A stretch of 64,000 nt of DNA from Vibrio fluminensis (lineage in GTDB: Bacteria; Pseudomonadota; Gammaproteobacteria; Enterobacterales; Vibrionaceae): the NCBI RefSeq assembly GCF_015278125.1, contig NZ_JADILO010000015.1, positions 38,277 through 102,276 on the forward strand, read 5' to 3'. Below, in pieces: positions 44,507-54,836 of the stretch; the stretch's first letter is position 1, and each line of letters begins with the position of its first letter. The position numbers and the translations under genes are program-made. The notes under the pieces are model-generated. The model saw nothing but the letters and a program-made list of their open reading frames with translations, did not search any database and was not told the origin of the DNA.

Positions 44507-45661
44507 TTAACCTTCACCAAGACCAGATTGAATTGCGCTGCCAATCGCTTCTAGCGCTAAGCCCGCGTCGTCACCGTTGGCAATAAACTCAAGTTGGTGA
44601 CCATGTTTGACGCCAAGACCAATCACTTTCATTAGACTTTTTGCGTTAACAGGTTTGCTGTCGCTATCTAAGTTGCGCACGGTAATCGCACTGTCGAATT
44701 TCTTGGCACAAGCAACCAGCATTGCGCCTGGACGAGCGTGCAGACCGTGTGCGTTTCGAATCTTAAATATCGCTGAATTAGCTGCAGTATCTTCATCTGA
44801 TTGTACCGCCGCGCCAGCGCCAGTTTCGGCATCAGGTGTGAGTAGGGCGATCAAATCATTCGCAGACTTACCGATCAGTGACGCAATATTCTTGTTGGCG
44901 ACGAGTTCGGTAACAATACCAAGTTGTTTACGGTGTGCATCGTTACAGCCGGCAAAGGTGATTAACGCGCTGACAGTCTTGTCGTCTAGCTGGCACTGAT
45001 TAGCCGTAGTGACAAAAGCCATACCGGTTTTATTCACACCTTTATTGGAACTAACTAACCAAACGCCTTGACCAAGATGAGTCGGTGTTTTTGCAACGAT
45101 ATCTGCAACGAACTCAGTGTTAACACTGCCGGAGTTCTTCAATAAGCCAGCTGACACTGCTGCCATTTGGATCATGTCGCTAGCAGGGAAGTCTAATTGG
45201 ATGTGGCTTGCATCAAAGTCGATGTTGAACTGCGTTTCACCATTCAATAGTGAGATGATTTGTTCAGCGCTTTTTGCATTTTGCAGTGCCTGTTCAACGC
45301 CATCGTCGCCAAGCACTTTTGTTAACTGTTTTAGGATGCCTAAGTGCTCATCACTTTTCGCAGCAATACCAATCGCAAGGTAAACCGTATTGCCATCGCC
45401 CCAATCAACGCCGTTAGGGAAGTGCGCAATCGCAACGCCAGTCTGCTTAACTAAATTACGGGTATCTGTAGTGCCATGTGGAATAGCAATACCGTTGCCA
45501 AGAAACGTTGAGTTTTGTGCTTCACGCGCTTGCATGCCTGATAAGTAGTTTGATTCAACCAAACCTTTGTTGGTCAACTGATCTGCAAGGAATGCAATAG
45601 CTGATTGCTTGTCCTGATGCGCTTGATTAAGCGTAATGTCCTGGATGGAAAGCTCTAGCAT
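44507..45661 (-). CDS. fruB: PTS fructose EIIA-HPr fusion (diphosphoryl transfer protein)
   Basis: The 384-aa protein carries an N-terminal IIA-Fru domain with phospho-His H62 in IAIPHGTTDT. A central linker module (about residues 150-290) and a C-terminal HPr-like (FPr) domain with phospho-His H308 in NAHGLHARPGAM follow; the HPr-like Ser loop is VNAKSLMKVIGL. It relays phosphate from enzyme I to FruA. It is the first gene of the operon; three FruR operators lie in the 229-bp region shared with fruR. Confidence 0.96.
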   Translation of the reverse strand: MLELSIQDITLNQAHQDKQSAIAFLADQLTNKGLVESNYLSGMQAREAQNSTFLGNGIAIPHGTTDTRNLVKQTGVAIAHFPNGVDWGDGNTVYLAIGIAAKSDEHLGILKQLTKVLGDDGVEQALQNAKSAEQIISLLNGETQFNIDFDASHIQLDFPASDMIQMAAVSAGLLKNSGSVNTEFVADIVAKTPTHLGQGVWLVSSNKGVNKTGMAFVTTANQCQLDDKTVSALITFAGCNDAHRKQLGIVTELVANKNIASLIGKSANDLIALLTPDAETGAGAAVQSDEDTAANSAIFKIRNAHGLHARPGAMLVACAKKFDSAITVRNLDSDSKPVNAKSLMKVIGLGVKHGHQLEFIANGDDAGLALEAIGSAIQSGLGEG

Positions 45662-45692
45662 ATGAGCCTCGTTATCTGTGTATTCGACATAA

Positions 45693-45708
45693 GCTGAACC
45701 GATTCAGC
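45693..45708. promoter_or_regulatory. FruR operator 1 (GCTGAA-N4-TTCAGC type)
   Basis: GCTGAACCGATTCAGC is a near-perfect 16-bp palindrome 32 bp upstream of fruB, placed to repress the fruBKA promoter. Two more copies lie nearer fruR. Confidence 0.85.
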
Positions 45709-45782
45709 TTTAACTTAAAAAAATTCAGCAAACGCTGGTTAGTTTAGTAGAAGTTGCGACAACCACTACATTTTGCAACTTT

Positions 45783-45798
45783 GCTGAATCCTTTCAGC
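45783..45798. promoter_or_regulatory. FruR operator 2
   Basis: GCTGAATCCTTTCAGC has both half-sites GCTGAA and TTCAGC intact. Its centre is 22 bp from operator 3. An unpaired half-site TTCAGC also occurs at 45724-45729. Confidence 0.85.
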
Positions 45799-45804
45799 TT
45801 TTAT

Positions 45805-45820
45805 GCTGTATCGATTCAGC
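45805..45820. promoter_or_regulatory. FruR operator 3
   Basis: GCTGTATCGATTCAGC has one substitution in the left half-site. It lies 70 bp before the fruR start and could mediate autoregulation. Confidence 0.82.
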
Positions 45821-45890
45821 ATATAATGCAAATAAGTTAGCGATCATCGTTTTTAAACTTTGATCTAATCCACAGAATATCGGATCGATC

Positions 45891-46871
45891 ATGACCTTAG
45901 ATGAAATTGCCAAGTTAGCGGGCGTTTCAAAAACAACTGCAAGCTATGTCATAAACGGCAAGGCTCAGCAGTACCGCATTAGCCAGAAAACCCAGCAGAA
46001 AGTGATGGCAGTAGTAGAACAGCATAACTACCGACCAGATGTCGCTGCGAGTTCGTTACGTGTCGGCAGTAGTCGATCATTTGGATTGATAATTCCGGAC
46101 CTCGAAAACACCAGTTATGCACGATTGGCGAAATTACTTGAACAGAATTCACGCAAAGCGGGGTATCAAATTCTGATTGCGTGTTCAGATGACGATGCAG
46201 ATATTGAACGTTCAGTTGTCGAGGCATTGGTGAGTCGCAAAGTTGACGCGCTATTTGTTGCTAGCAGCATTCCCGATGCCAACGAATTTTATTTCGCATT
46301 ACAGCAGCGTGGAACGCCAGTGGTTGCCATTGACCGTCCTTTAGATGATGAGCATTTTTGCTGTGTCATGAGTGAAGATTTTGATGGTGCTTATGAGCTT
46401 GCTCAATCGATAGTGTCTGAGCGAGTAAATACAATAGGTATTATTGGCGCATTGCCTGAATTGACCATCTCTTCGGTTCGAGAGCAAGGTATTCGCTCAG
46501 TCGCAAAAGAACAGGGGCTCGAGGTTCAAGTGGGCTATGGCAGCCACTTTAATCGCGAAGAAGGCAAACGTATCTTTGCTGATTGGCTACACCAAGGTGA
46601 GGTGCCGGAGGCGTTGATCACGACTTCATACACTTTGTTAGAAGGTGTACTGGATGAATTGCTTAAGCATCCAGAACTGACCACTAAGATTAAATTAGCA
46701 ACGTTTGGTGACAATCGTTTGTTAGATTTCTTGCCGTTCAAAGTGAACTCATTATCACAACAGTTCGAAATCATTGCCGATAGCGCTTTGGCATTGGCAT
46801 TGAATGCAGCAGCTAAACGCTATGAAGCTGGTGTCGAGTTGGTGCCAAGACATCTCAACGTGCGCGAATAA
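45891..46871 (+). CDS. fruR: Fructose operon LacI-family regulator FruR
   Basis: The 326-aa protein starts with a LacI-type helix-turn-helix (TLDEIAKLAGVSKTTASYVINGKA) and the hinge helix YRPDVAASSLRVGSSRSFG. The effector domain (about residues 60-326) follows the Cra/FruR pattern: LIIPDLENTSYARLAKLLE and AIDRPLDDEHFCCVMSED. It is the Vibrio counterpart of enteric Cra; whether it acts globally or locally is not visible here. It is divergent from fruBKA, with three matching operators between, so both units are probably controlled by it in response to fructose 1-phosphate. Confidence 0.95.
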   Translation: MTLDEIAKLAGVSKTTASYVINGKAQQYRISQKTQQKVMAVVEQHNYRPDVAASSLRVGSSRSFGLIIPDLENTSYARLAKLLEQNSRKAGYQILIACSDDDADIERSVVEALVSRKVDALFVASSIPDANEFYFALQQRGTPVVAIDRPLDDEHFCCVMSEDFDGAYELAQSIVSERVNTIGIIGALPELTISSVREQGIRSVAKEQGLEVQVGYGSHFNREEGKRIFADWLHQGEVPEALITTSYTLLEGVLDELLKHPELTTKIKLATFGDNRLLDFLPFKVNSLSQQFEIIADSALALALNAAAKRYEAGVELVPRHLNVRE

Positions 46872-46878
46872 CGCTTTT

Positions 46879-47041
46879 ATACCAATCAGGATAAGTAAGT
46901 GGTCAGCTAATTGCGCAAGGAAAATCGCTTAGAACGAGGCGCAGATTGCCGCTAACTAGTTATTCTAATTACAAAATCTGCAACAACGTTATCAGCGATT
47001 TTAATCAGCAAGAATGATCAAAGACTTATGCTGATTGGTAT
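46879..47041. repeat. 163-bp MITE-like element with terminal inverted repeats
   Basis: The ends are inverted copies: ATACCAATCAGGATAAGT (46879-46896) and, read from the other end, ATACCAATCAGCATAAGT (47024-47041), 17 of 18 matching. Inside are further inverted arms, AAAATCGCT with AGCGATTTT and GCAGATT with AATCTGC, so the element can fold almost end to end. It has no coding capacity and lies between fruR and a chemoreceptor gene. It resembles small non-autonomous dispersed elements of Vibrio genomes. I see no clear target-site duplication beyond AT-rich flanks. Confidence 0.75.
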
Positions 47042-47070
47042 TACATCCCTTTCATACCAGAACATCGTTC

Positions 47071-47101
47071 AAAAAAGATAGCCCCGCAATATGCGGGGCT
47101 A
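47071..47101 (-). terminator. Terminator of chemoreceptor gene 1
   Basis: The stem TAGCCCCGCA / TGCGGGGCTA is followed by a T-run on the minus strand; it lies 24 bp after the stop. Confidence 0.9.
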
Positions 47102-47124
47102 GTGTTTAGGTTAAGGAGCAAGGA

Positions 47125-49005
47125 TTAGTGTTTAAACATATGCACTTGTTCATTTAGACGCACCGCGATCTGACGTAAATCTTCAGAGAGTGAACGTGAG
47201 TTCTGCGCTTCTTGGCTCAAGTGTGTCGAAATATCACTGACTTGCTGAATGTTCTTGCTTACCTCTTCGGTAACCGTGCGCTGTTCAGAAGCCGCATTTG
47301 AAATGTGTGATGCCATTTCAGAAATTTGCTGAATTGAAATAGTGATTTTTTCTAATGATTCCGTTGCATCGTTGGCGTCCTCAACACTTGAAGATGCTAA
47401 ATCGCGACTACGTGTCATTGAATCGACCGCTTCAACACTGTTCTTTTGTAGGCTTTCGATCATTTCGCGGATTTCAACCGTAGAGCTATGAGTACGCTGA
47501 GACAATACGCGCACTTCATCGGCAACTACTGCAAAACCACGGCCTTGATCACCTGCTCGAGCTGCCTCAATTGCGGCGTTAAGTGCCAGTAAGTTGGTCT
47601 GTTCTGCGATGTCACTGATGGTTGAAGTGATGGTATTAATGTCTTGAGCATTCTTCTCCAATTGACCAATCACTTTCGCTGCATTCTCCAGTTGAGAGGC
47701 GAGGTTAGTGATAGAGTCCTGGTTACGACGAATCACACGTTTACCTTGGTCGCAATGCTCGGTAGAGCTTAGTGCAGAATCGGCCGTTTGTTTGGCGTTA
47801 CTTGCCACTTCTTCCGCAGCCGCAGACATTTCATGTACTGCAGTCGCAATTTGGGAGACCTCATTTAACTGAGTGGCTAGCGAATCGCTTAAACCAATCG
47901 CTTGTTTGGTGCTGACTTCAGACTGGTTACCTAAGTTTTTCGAAGAATTTGAAATATCTTGAACAATCTCTTGTAGCTTCGCGATAAAGGCATTGACTTG
48001 TTCTGCCAATATACCAATTTCGTCCTTAGTTTTTACTTCAATACGCTTGGTTAGGTCACCATTGCCCTCAGCAAGGTCTTTCATGGAATTGCTGAGATTA
48101 TTGAGTGGCGCTAATGCTTTTTTAACAATAACCAAGGCGATGATCGCGATAAGTAAAACTTGCACTAATCCCATTATAATTAGTTGACCAAGTAGTTCTT
48201 CTTGCTGAGCGAATGCATGTTGCTTATCAATCACAATAGTATAATACCAGTCAGTATTAGGTACTGACTCGGATGTGATTAACACATCTTTATCGGAAAT
48301 AATGGTTTCAACTAGCTCTCGGCTGTTTGCCAACTTAGTTATTTGGCTCGCGCTCAAGTCTGGTGAAATATTTTCAATACCTTTTAGGGTTAAATCGTGA
48401 TTTTTATGTGCAACAATCTTACCTTTACTATTGGTAATGAATGCTTCAACACCCGCTTGTTTTAAATCAACTACATCACTGACGAGGTTGTCAATTTCCA
48501 CATCCGCACCAAGTACGCCACCAACATCACCTTCGGTGAAAGGCAGTGCAATAGTCATGATTAGACGATTTGACTGAACATCAAAATATGGTTCCGTGAT
48601 ATTTAGGCCGTTGATACGCATAGTATCTTTGTACCAATCTCGTTCACGTGGGTCATACCCATCAGGCACACCAAGGTCAATACCAAGAATAAATTGAGCG
48701 TCATTTAGACCAGCGTAAGCGACGCGGAAATCACCCGCTTTGGAAGCGGTTGCCAAATAGGCCTTTGCTTGGCTTGGTTCGATAAAAGCGTCAGAGGTAG
48801 AACGAACAACATTGATTTTGGCTTTTATCCATTGATCCATACTGGTAACACTGCCATTTAACAGCGTCGTAGCATATTGATTGATTGATCGGGTTGTTTC
48901 ATCAAATATTTGTTTGCCCGTAATATAGGTTTGGGCAGTTGTCATCAGCAGAATTGCGAGAACAAAAGCGATTGTAAGCTTATTTTTTATTGATAGCGCA
49001 GACAT
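47125..49005 (-). CDS. Methyl-accepting chemotaxis protein with dCache domain (copy 1)
   Basis: The 626-aa receptor has a helix at about residues 10-30, a periplasmic dCache_1 domain to about 270, a second helix near 275-297, HAMP, and a long cytoplasmic signalling hairpin with [32 protein letters not shown]. The dCache binding region shows [10 protein letters not shown] and later PYFDVQ and GADVEID, positions that in related receptors grip an amino-acid or amine head group. The ligand is therefore likely an amino acid or amine, by inference. The next gene upstream is a full-length paralog, so the two arose by tandem duplication. Confidence 0.93.
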   Translation of the reverse strand: MSALSIKNKLTIAFVLAILLMTTAQTYITGKQIFDETTRSINQYATTLLNGSVTSMDQWIKAKINVVRSTSDAFIEPSQAKAYLATASKAGDFRVAYAGLNDAQFILGIDLGVPDGYDPRERDWYKDTMRINGLNITEPYFDVQSNRLIMTIALPFTEGDVGGVLGADVEIDNLVSDVVDLKQAGVEAFITNSKGKIVAHKNHDLTLKGIENISPDLSASQITKLANSRELVETIISDKDVLITSESVPNTDWYYTIVIDKQHAFAQQEELLGQLIIMGLVQVLLIAIIALVIVKKALAPLNNLSNSMKDLAEGNGDLTKRIEVKTKDEIGILAEQVNAFIAKLQEIVQDISNSSKNLGNQSEVSTKQAIGLSDSLATQLNEVSQIATAVHEMSAAAEEVASNAKQTADSALSSTEHCDQGKRVIRRNQDSITNLASQLENAAKVIGQLEKNAQDINTITSTISDIAEQTNLLALNAAIEAARAGDQGRGFAVVADEVRVLSQRTHSSTVEIREMIESLQKNSVEAVDSMTRSRDLASSSVEDANDATESLEKITISIQQISEMASHISNAASEQRTVTEEVSKNIQQVSDISTHLSQEAQNSRSLSEDLRQIAVRLNEQVHMFKH

Positions 49006-49324
49006 AGGTATTTTCCAATACTCGACAGGTAATCGGCGTGAGAATATCAGAGCATCAATTAGTATCTGTAGGAAATTTCTTGCATGTATGATCGTGCTCC
49101 CAATAATGTATTGGGCTTATGGCTCGCAAAGTGTAAACGTAAATAAATTTACACTTTGACGTTAATTAGTTTGTTTATTTATCGCTCTCTGTGATTTTAC
49201 CTATTAATAACCAATTGATAATGAGTATTTAAATTGTTTGTTATTATTTTTACCTAATGGCATATATAAATACGTTGAAAACAAAAAAGCCCTGCATTGC
49301 AGGGCTTTTACAAGTGTAAAGAAT
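49006..49324. other. Intergenic region between the two chemoreceptor genes
   Basis: No gene is seen. It contains the terminator of copy 2 on the right and the promoter of copy 1 on the left. A GCCGATTA element on the minus strand (49037-49030) resembles a flagellar sigma-28 -10 box, but I find no matching -35, so I do not call a promoter. Confidence 0.4.
49284..49309 (-). terminator. Terminator of chemoreceptor gene 2
   Basis: AAAAGCCCTGCA / TGCAGGGCTTTT forms the stem, with a T-run on the minus strand 16 bp after the stop. Confidence 0.9.
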
Positions 49325-51205
49325 TTAGTACTTAAACAAATTAACTTGTTGATTGAGTTGCATCGCAATTTGCCTTAAATCTTGAGACAAGGTACGCGAG
49401 TTTTGTGCTTCTTCGGAGAGTGTTGAAGAGATGTCGTTGGCTTGCTGAATATTCTTACTGACTTCTTCGGTAACTGTACGTTGCTCTGAAGCGGCATTTG
49501 AAATTTGTAGCGCCATGTCTGAAATTTCCTGAATCGACACTGTGATCATTTCCAGCGCGTCAGTTGCACTATTTGCGTCTTCAACACTTGATCCCGCTAA
49601 TTCTCGACTCTGTGTCATCGAATTTACGGCTTCTAAGCTATTCTTTTGCAGGCTTTCAATCATTTGGCGTATTTCAACCGTAGAGCTATGAGTTCTTTGA
49701 GAAAGTACACGAACCTCGTCGGCGACGACCGCAAAACCTCGGCCTTGTTCACCTGCTCGTGCCGCTTCAATAGCAGCGTTAAGCGCAAGCAAGTTAGTTT
49801 GTTCGGCAATTTCACTGATGGTTGAAATAATGGTGTTGATATCTTGGGCATTACGCTCTAACTGAGTGACCACACTTGCGGCATTATCTAACTGACTTGC
49901 CAAGCTGGTAATTGAGTCTTGGTTACGGCGAATTACACGTTTGCCTTCTTCACAATGCTCAGTTGAGTTTAGTGCTGATTCAGCCGTCATTTTAGCGTTG
50001 TTCGCCACTTCTTCTGCGGTCGCCGACATTTCATGAACCGCCGTAGCGATTTGAGAAATCTCATTTAATTGGGCTGAAAGTGAATCGCTGATTTCGCTGG
50101 CTAGATTGGTGCTCACTTCTGATCGACTATCAAGATTTTTAGACGAGCCAGAAATATCGTGAACAATCTCTTGAAGCTTAGTGATGAACGCGTTGACTTG
50201 GGTGGCAAGAGAACCGATTTCATCGTTGGTTTTGACCTCAATGCGCTTAGTAAGGTCACCATTCCCTTCTGCAAGATCGCGCATCGAATCGGTTAGGCTG
50301 TTTAATGGTGCTAGTGCACGCTTTACAATGACCAAGGCAATTGCCGCAATAATCAGCACTTGGGCTAAGCCCATCAGCAAAGATTGACCGATCAAATCAT
50401 GGTGCGACTGAAACGCGTAGTCTTTATCAATAACAATCGTGTAGAACCAATCTGTATTAGCAATTGCTTTCGATGTGATTAGTACATCTTTGCCGGATAT
50501 AACGGTTTCAACCAATTCTGTCGATTTTGATAGCTCTTTAATTGTTTGGGTATTGAGATCTGGTGAGATTAACGCGATATCCTTGAGTGCAAGCGAATGG
50601 TCTTCGTGAGCAACGATTTTACCTTTGCTGTTGGTTAAAAATGCGGTGACACCTTGGTCTTCTAATTGCACAGCATTATTTACTAGTGTGTCAATTTCGA
50701 CGTCAGCACCGAGTACACCTTTCGCATCACCGGCAATAAAGGGTTCAGCGATGGTTACGACTAGTTTGTTTGACGACGCATCGATATAAGGTTCAGTAAC
50801 ATTAACGCTGCCTTTTTCCATGGTATCGATATACCAACCGCGAGTTCGAGGATCGAAGCCATCGGGTAGGTCTATGTCGACGCCCATAATAAATTGGCCG
50901 TCAGTGAGTGCGGCATAAACAATACGCAAGTTACCCGATTTTGTCGCTTGAGCTAGGTAAGTTTGCGCTGGACCTTGGTTGATAAACGCATCTGACGCTG
51001 AGCGAATGACATCAATTTTGGTGTTAATCCACTGATCCATGCTGTCGACTCGGCCATCAAGCAAAGTGTTGCCGTACTGAGTAATCGAACGTTGGGTTTC
51101 ATCGAGAATTTGTCTACTGGTTAAATAAGTTTGCGCAGTAGTCATTATGAGAATAGCGAGCACGAAGGCTAAGGTAAGTTTATTTTTTATTGAAAGCGCT
51201 GACAT
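49325..51205 (-). CDS. Methyl-accepting chemotaxis protein with dCache domain (copy 2)
   Basis: This is also 626 aa, collinear and closely similar to copy 1 from [11 protein letters not shown] to the end. The cytoplasmic hairpin is nearly unchanged ([20 protein letters not shown]), while the periplasmic half differs more. The binding region reads [10 protein letters not shown] instead of [10 protein letters not shown], and PYIDASSNK instead of PYFDVQSNR. The Tyr-to-Phe and Glu/Asp changes suggest a shifted ligand preference after duplication. Each copy has its own terminator, so they are independent transcription units. Neither ends in a CheB/CheR-tethering pentapeptide; the ends are VHMFKH and VNLFKY. 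Confidence 0.93.
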   Translation of the reverse strand: MSALSIKNKLTLAFVLAILIMTTAQTYLTSRQILDETQRSITQYGNTLLDGRVDSMDQWINTKIDVIRSASDAFINQGPAQTYLAQATKSGNLRIVYAALTDGQFIMGVDIDLPDGFDPRTRGWYIDTMEKGSVNVTEPYIDASSNKLVVTIAEPFIAGDAKGVLGADVEIDTLVNNAVQLEDQGVTAFLTNSKGKIVAHEDHSLALKDIALISPDLNTQTIKELSKSTELVETVISGKDVLITSKAIANTDWFYTIVIDKDYAFQSHHDLIGQSLLMGLAQVLIIAAIALVIVKRALAPLNSLTDSMRDLAEGNGDLTKRIEVKTNDEIGSLATQVNAFITKLQEIVHDISGSSKNLDSRSEVSTNLASEISDSLSAQLNEISQIATAVHEMSATAEEVANNAKMTAESALNSTEHCEEGKRVIRRNQDSITSLASQLDNAASVVTQLERNAQDINTIISTISEIAEQTNLLALNAAIEAARAGEQGRGFAVVADEVRVLSQRTHSSTVEIRQMIESLQKNSLEAVNSMTQSRELAGSSVEDANSATDALEMITVSIQEISDMALQISNAASEQRTVTEEVSKNIQQANDISSTLSEEAQNSRTLSQDLRQIAMQLNQQVNLFKY

Positions 51206-51367
51206 ATACCGGTTTTCCTTACATCACATATGAGCGGCGTCAGGATAACAGGATGGTGGACTGTAACAGTTGTGTTAATGATTGGAAGTGTGATGTTAAT
51301 CCCATTAATACCCGCTATCCCAACCACGGTAATCTAAGCAAAAGTGGGAAATAGCGGGAGAAGAGCA

Positions 51368-51886
51368 TTAGTATTGGAATCGTACCGACATTGTCAGTTG
51401 AGGCCCATGAATGCCGTAATTACGAGTTTCTGCAGAAAGGGAAAGTTGAGATGTAGAGTGGAAGCGGACACCCGCATAGAAAACAGAGCTCTCATCTAAT
51501 TGGCCAAATCGTGTTGACGCTTCTAACTGATCAGTTAGCCACATACGCAAACCGATATTAAACTCAGGTAGTGTTTCGCGATCTTTATTTTCTTCATCAG
51601 TATAGCTAATACTGTGTACCAACGCTTGACCGAAAACGTCGATAAATTGGTTTACGGGACCATTAAAACCAATGCCCCCTGCAATGTCTGCATCGCCCTC
51701 AAATTGACTATCGGCACGAGCAAGTACATGAATATTTTCACCAACCATCAGGCTGAATTCACCACCTGAAAAACGTGGACTTACCGCAGTGCGAAACTCT
51801 AAATAGTTATAGTTAAAGTTATTGGCCAATGCTGCCGGCGCCAATAGTGAGGTGGCTAATGCAGTGACTATTACATGTTTCTTCAA
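51368..51886 (-). CDS. Small outer-membrane beta-barrel hypothetical protein
   Basis: The probable start is TTG 51886, preceded by GGAGAAACAC, giving 172 aa with a signal peptide ending at PAALA. The mature protein has alternating hydrophobic strands (EFSLMVGENIHVLARAD, FNIGLRMWL, SVFYAGVRF, QLTMSVRFQY) and ends in Tyr after an aromatic-rich strand, typical of outer-membrane barrels. About eight strands are plausible. Function unknown. A 10-codon longer frame from ATG 51916 would begin inside the preceding terminator and is less likely. Confidence 0.75.
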   Translation of the reverse strand: MKKHVIVTALATSLLAPAALANNFNYNYLEFRTAVSPRFSGGEFSLMVGENIHVLARADSQFEGDADIAGGIGFNGPVNQFIDVFGQALVHSISYTDEENKDRETLPEFNIGLRMWLTDQLEASTRFGQLDESSVFYAGVRFHSTSQLSLSAETRNYGIHGPQLTMSVRFQY

Positions 51887-51916
51887 AGTGTTTCTCCAAC
51901 GTACAGCAACAAACAT

Positions 51917-51942
51917 GAAAAAGGTCTGCTTAGGCAGACCTT
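51917..51942 (-). terminator. Terminator of ygiW
   Basis: AAGGTCTGC / GCAGACCTT forms the stem, followed by Ts on the minus strand, 33 bp after the ygiW stop. Confidence 0.85.
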
Positions 51943-51975
51943 ACGTTGGATAGTTTAAACTTAAATCTCAGTGAT

Positions 51976-52344
51976 TTATAGCACTTGAATACGATCAACT
52001 TCGATCTCTGGTGTGCTGCCACCTTCAAATTCGCCAAATAGTCGAACTTGTGTAGTTGCGTCGAGTGGTTGAGTCAGCACGATATCATCATCAAGTTCAA
52101 CTTGTACTTCTGCTTTACCATCACTAAATACAAATTTCTCATGGTTGATTTGGCGCACAAGTTTGCCTTCAACGACCACTTTTTGTTCAGTGAACATAGT
52201 GCTGTCTGCAATTAAGCCACTTAGATTAGTGAGTTCTACAGGACCTTTGTATTGTACTGCGTTGCGTGATTCGTGGTGGTCACCACCCGCTAGAGCAATA
52301 GTTGGAGCTAAGATAAGTGCAGCGGCTACGATAAATTTTTTCAT
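51976..52344 (-). CDS. ygiW: YgiW/YdeI family periplasmic OB-fold protein
   Basis: The 122-aa protein has a signal peptide (cleavage after TIALA) and a BOF (bacterial OB-fold, PF04076) domain: YKGPVELTNLSGLIAD, VVVEGKLVRQINHEKFVFSD and RLFGEFEGGSTPEIEVDRIQVL. Members help survival under oxidative, peptide or metal stress, and some bind cationic ligands. An AAGGAAACACC site precedes the ATG. The barrel gene downstream on the same strand is separated by a terminator. Confidence 0.9.
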   Translation of the reverse strand: MKKFIVAAALILAPTIALAGGDHHESRNAVQYKGPVELTNLSGLIADSTMFTEQKVVVEGKLVRQINHEKFVFSDGKAEVQVELDDDIVLTQPLDATTQVRLFGEFEGGSTPEIEVDRIQVL

Positions 52345-52595
52345 GGTGTTTCCTTTATATATTGTTGTTAGGCTCTGTGCCCTTGCTTGATGGTGCTATT
52401 AAACAATATCTAAAGTGAACCAATGCTGATTAGTGCATTCATTTTCCGTTCATCAATATGCCATCTTGTTATAAGGTAGTCAGATAGCGGAGAAAACATC
52501 GTGTTTGTGACAGTGATTAAACACAAGTGCAGTAGTATTGAGGTATTAAACTCGATATTATTCTTCTAACATAATCAATGAGATAACTGGTTAAA

Positions 52596-54059
52596 ATGCA
52601 ATCACCTCTAAAAGCTTTAATGGTACAAGGAACGACGTCAGATGCGGGCAAAAGTGTGTTGGTCGCAGGCTTGTGTCGTGTATTGGCAAGAAAGGGCGTA
52701 AAAGTTGCGCCATTCAAGCCGCAAAATATGGCATTAAATAGTGCGGTAACTCAAGATGGTGGTGAGATTGGACGCGCTCAAGCCGTACAAGCTACCGCCT
52801 GTAATATAGAACCAACCGTTCATATGAACCCGGTATTGTTAAAGCCTAATTCAGATACTGGTGCACAGGTTATTTTACAAGGTAAAGCGCTCACCAATAT
52901 GGAAGCGACCAGTTATCATGATTACAAATTAGTGGCGATGAACACTGTGATGGATTCATTTTCTCGTCTGCAAAGCGATTATGAATCGGTGATGATTGAA
53001 GGAGCCGGCAGTCCTGCCGAGATCAATTTAAGAGCAAACGACATTGCCAATATGGGCTTTGCGGAAAATGCCGATATACCCGTTATTATTGTCGCTGATA
53101 TTGATCGTGGCGGTGTGTTCGCACATCTCTACGGTACGCTTGAGTTGTTGTCTCAATCAGAGCAAGATCGTGTGATTGGTTTTGTGATCAACCGTTTTAG
53201 GGGGGACATCGCACTGCTTCAGTCTGGACTCGATTGGTTAGAGGAAAAGACGGGTAAACCAGTCATTGGTGTCTTGCCATATCTTCATGGTTTCGATCTT
53301 GAAGCCGAAGATGCGATTGATAGCCAGCAGCAACTAAGCGGTCAAGCCAAACTTGTGGTGAAAGTACCTGTATTCACTCGTATCAGTAATCACACTGATT
53401 TTGATGCACTGCGCCAAAACCCAGATATCGATCTTCAATATGTAGGCAAGGGGCAATCACTATCTGGCGCGGATGTGATTATATTGCCTGGTTCTAAATC
53501 GACTCGCGCTGATCTTGATTATCTTCGTAGCCAAGGTTGGGACAAAGAACTGGCTAAACATTTGCGTTTTGGAGGTAAGGTACTTGGTATATGCGGCGGT
53601 TTTCAAATGCTAGGTCAAAGCATCGCCGATCCTCTAGGTATCGAGGGAGAACCGGGCGTGACTCAAGGTCTCGGGTATCTTGATATCACCACGACCATGA
53701 CAGAAAACAAAAAACTTACTCGAGTAAGTGGTACTCTTAACCTATGTGGCAAGCAAGCTCACGTTACTGGCTATGAGATTCATGCAGGAGAAAGTGAGGT
53801 TGACGAACTCCAACCTATTCAACTTAGTGAAGGGTACCTAGACGGTGCGTTAAGCGATTGTGGACAGGTACTTGGTACTTATCTTCATGGTGTGTTTGAT
53901 GACGCTGAGGCGCTCTCTTTGCTGTGCGAGTGGATGGGTTTTGCGAATGTTACTACGGTTGACCATCAAGCTAATCAAGAGCGTGCAATCAATCGGATTG
54001 CCGACGCGATTGAAGAGCACATGAAACTAGAATTACTTTGGCCTGAGTTAGGCAAATAA
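52596..54059 (+). CDS. cobQ: Cobyric acid synthase
   Basis: The 487-aa enzyme amidates adenosylcobyrinic acid diamide at four positions using glutamine and ATP, late in cobalamin synthesis or salvage. The N-terminal dethiobiotin-synthetase-like domain has [31 protein letters not shown] and [12 protein letters not shown] are family hallmarks. The C-terminal glutaminase domain has the nucleophile C333 in [11 protein letters not shown] and H431 in TYLHGVFDD. modABC follow 5 bp downstream, so all four genes probably form one transcript. That would be an unusual pairing of corrinoid and molybdate functions. Confidence 0.95.
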   Translation: MQSPLKALMVQGTTSDAGKSVLVAGLCRVLARKGVKVAPFKPQNMALNSAVTQDGGEIGRAQAVQATACNIEPTVHMNPVLLKPNSDTGAQVILQGKALTNMEATSYHDYKLVAMNTVMDSFSRLQSDYESVMIEGAGSPAEINLRANDIANMGFAENADIPVIIVADIDRGGVFAHLYGTLELLSQSEQDRVIGFVINRFRGDIALLQSGLDWLEEKTGKPVIGVLPYLHGFDLEAEDAIDSQQQLSGQAKLVVKVPVFTRISNHTDFDALRQNPDIDLQYVGKGQSLSGADVIILPGSKSTRADLDYLRSQGWDKELAKHLRFGGKVLGICGGFQMLGQSIADPLGIEGEPGVTQGLGYLDITTTMTENKKLTRVSGTLNLCGKQAHVTGYEIHAGESEVDELQPIQLSEGYLDGALSDCGQVLGTYLHGVFDDAEALSLLCEWMGFANVTTVDHQANQERAINRIADAIEEHMKLELLWPELGK

Positions 54060-54064
54060 GATTA

Positions 54065-54832
54065 ATGATTAAAACGAAAAAAACATCTCTACTGATTTCT
54101 CTGCTTGCGAGCAGCGTGCTGTTCTCAACCACAGTGCGCGCTAAGGATGAGGCGACGATTCGAATTTACGCCGCTTCATCGTTAACCAATGTGCTTAATC
54201 AGCTGGTGAATGAGTATGAAAGTGTCCATTCGGTAGATATCGTACCAATTTATGGTGGTTCGTCATCTCTTGCTCGTCAAATAGAGCGCGGCGCACCGGC
54301 AGATCTATTTATTTCTGCCAACGAGAAATGGGTCAAGCACCTAGAAAAGCAAGGCGTTGCCAAGGCGCAAAATATCTACGATTTTACACATAACCAATTG
54401 GTTGTTATCGCCCCAAAAAAGAATAAGATCTCTTTGGATGTAACGCAGCCAAATTCATGGTTAAGTGCTATTGGTGATAGTCGGTTGGCAATTGGCCAAC
54501 CTAATGCTGTTCCCGCGGGAATATATGCGAAACAGTCTTTGGAAACGCTAAATGTTTGGCAACCGCTGATTAAGCATCTCGCACCAACGAATAACGTCCG
54601 GGTTGCATTAACACTGGTTGAGCGTGCTGAGGCACCACTAGGCGTTGTCTATAAGTCTGACGCGGTCGTATCTGATAAGGTACAAGTTGTACATACGTTT
54701 GCTGCCTCTAGCCATGATCCAATTCGCTATCCAATGGTGAGGTTCACTGATTCGGCTGCGGTCGCGCAGTTCAGTCAATTTTTAATGAGTGAGCCAGCGA
54801 AACAAGCATTGACGCGATTTGGCTTTGAGTAG
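54065..54832 (+). CDS. modA: Molybdate ABC transporter, periplasmic binding protein
   Basis: The 255-aa protein has a signal peptide (cleavage near TTVRA) and the ModA fold: IRIYAASSLTNVLNQLV, YGGSSSLARQIERGAPADLFISAN, GQPNAVPAGIYAKQSL and PLGVVYKSDA. Ser and Ala/Tyr positions used to bind the oxyanion are present. It delivers molybdate (or tungstate) to ModBC. It begins 5 bp after cobQ and overlaps nothing; modB follows 4 bp after its stop. Confidence 0.94.
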   Translation: MIKTKKTSLLISLLASSVLFSTTVRAKDEATIRIYAASSLTNVLNQLVNEYESVHSVDIVPIYGGSSSLARQIERGAPADLFISANEKWVKHLEKQGVAKAQNIYDFTHNQLVVIAPKKNKISLDVTQPNSWLSAIGDSRLAIGQPNAVPAGIYAKQSLETLNVWQPLIKHLAPTNNVRVALTLVERAEAPLGVVYKSDAVVSDKVQVVHTFAASSHDPIRYPMVRFTDSAAVAQFSQFLMSEPAKQALTRFGFE

Positions 54833-54836
54833 ATAT

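Noticed and set aside
49030..49037. Flagellar sigma-28 promoter for chemoreceptor copy 1
   Set aside because: A GCCGATTA-like -10 is present, but no TAAA-type -35 stands at the right distance.
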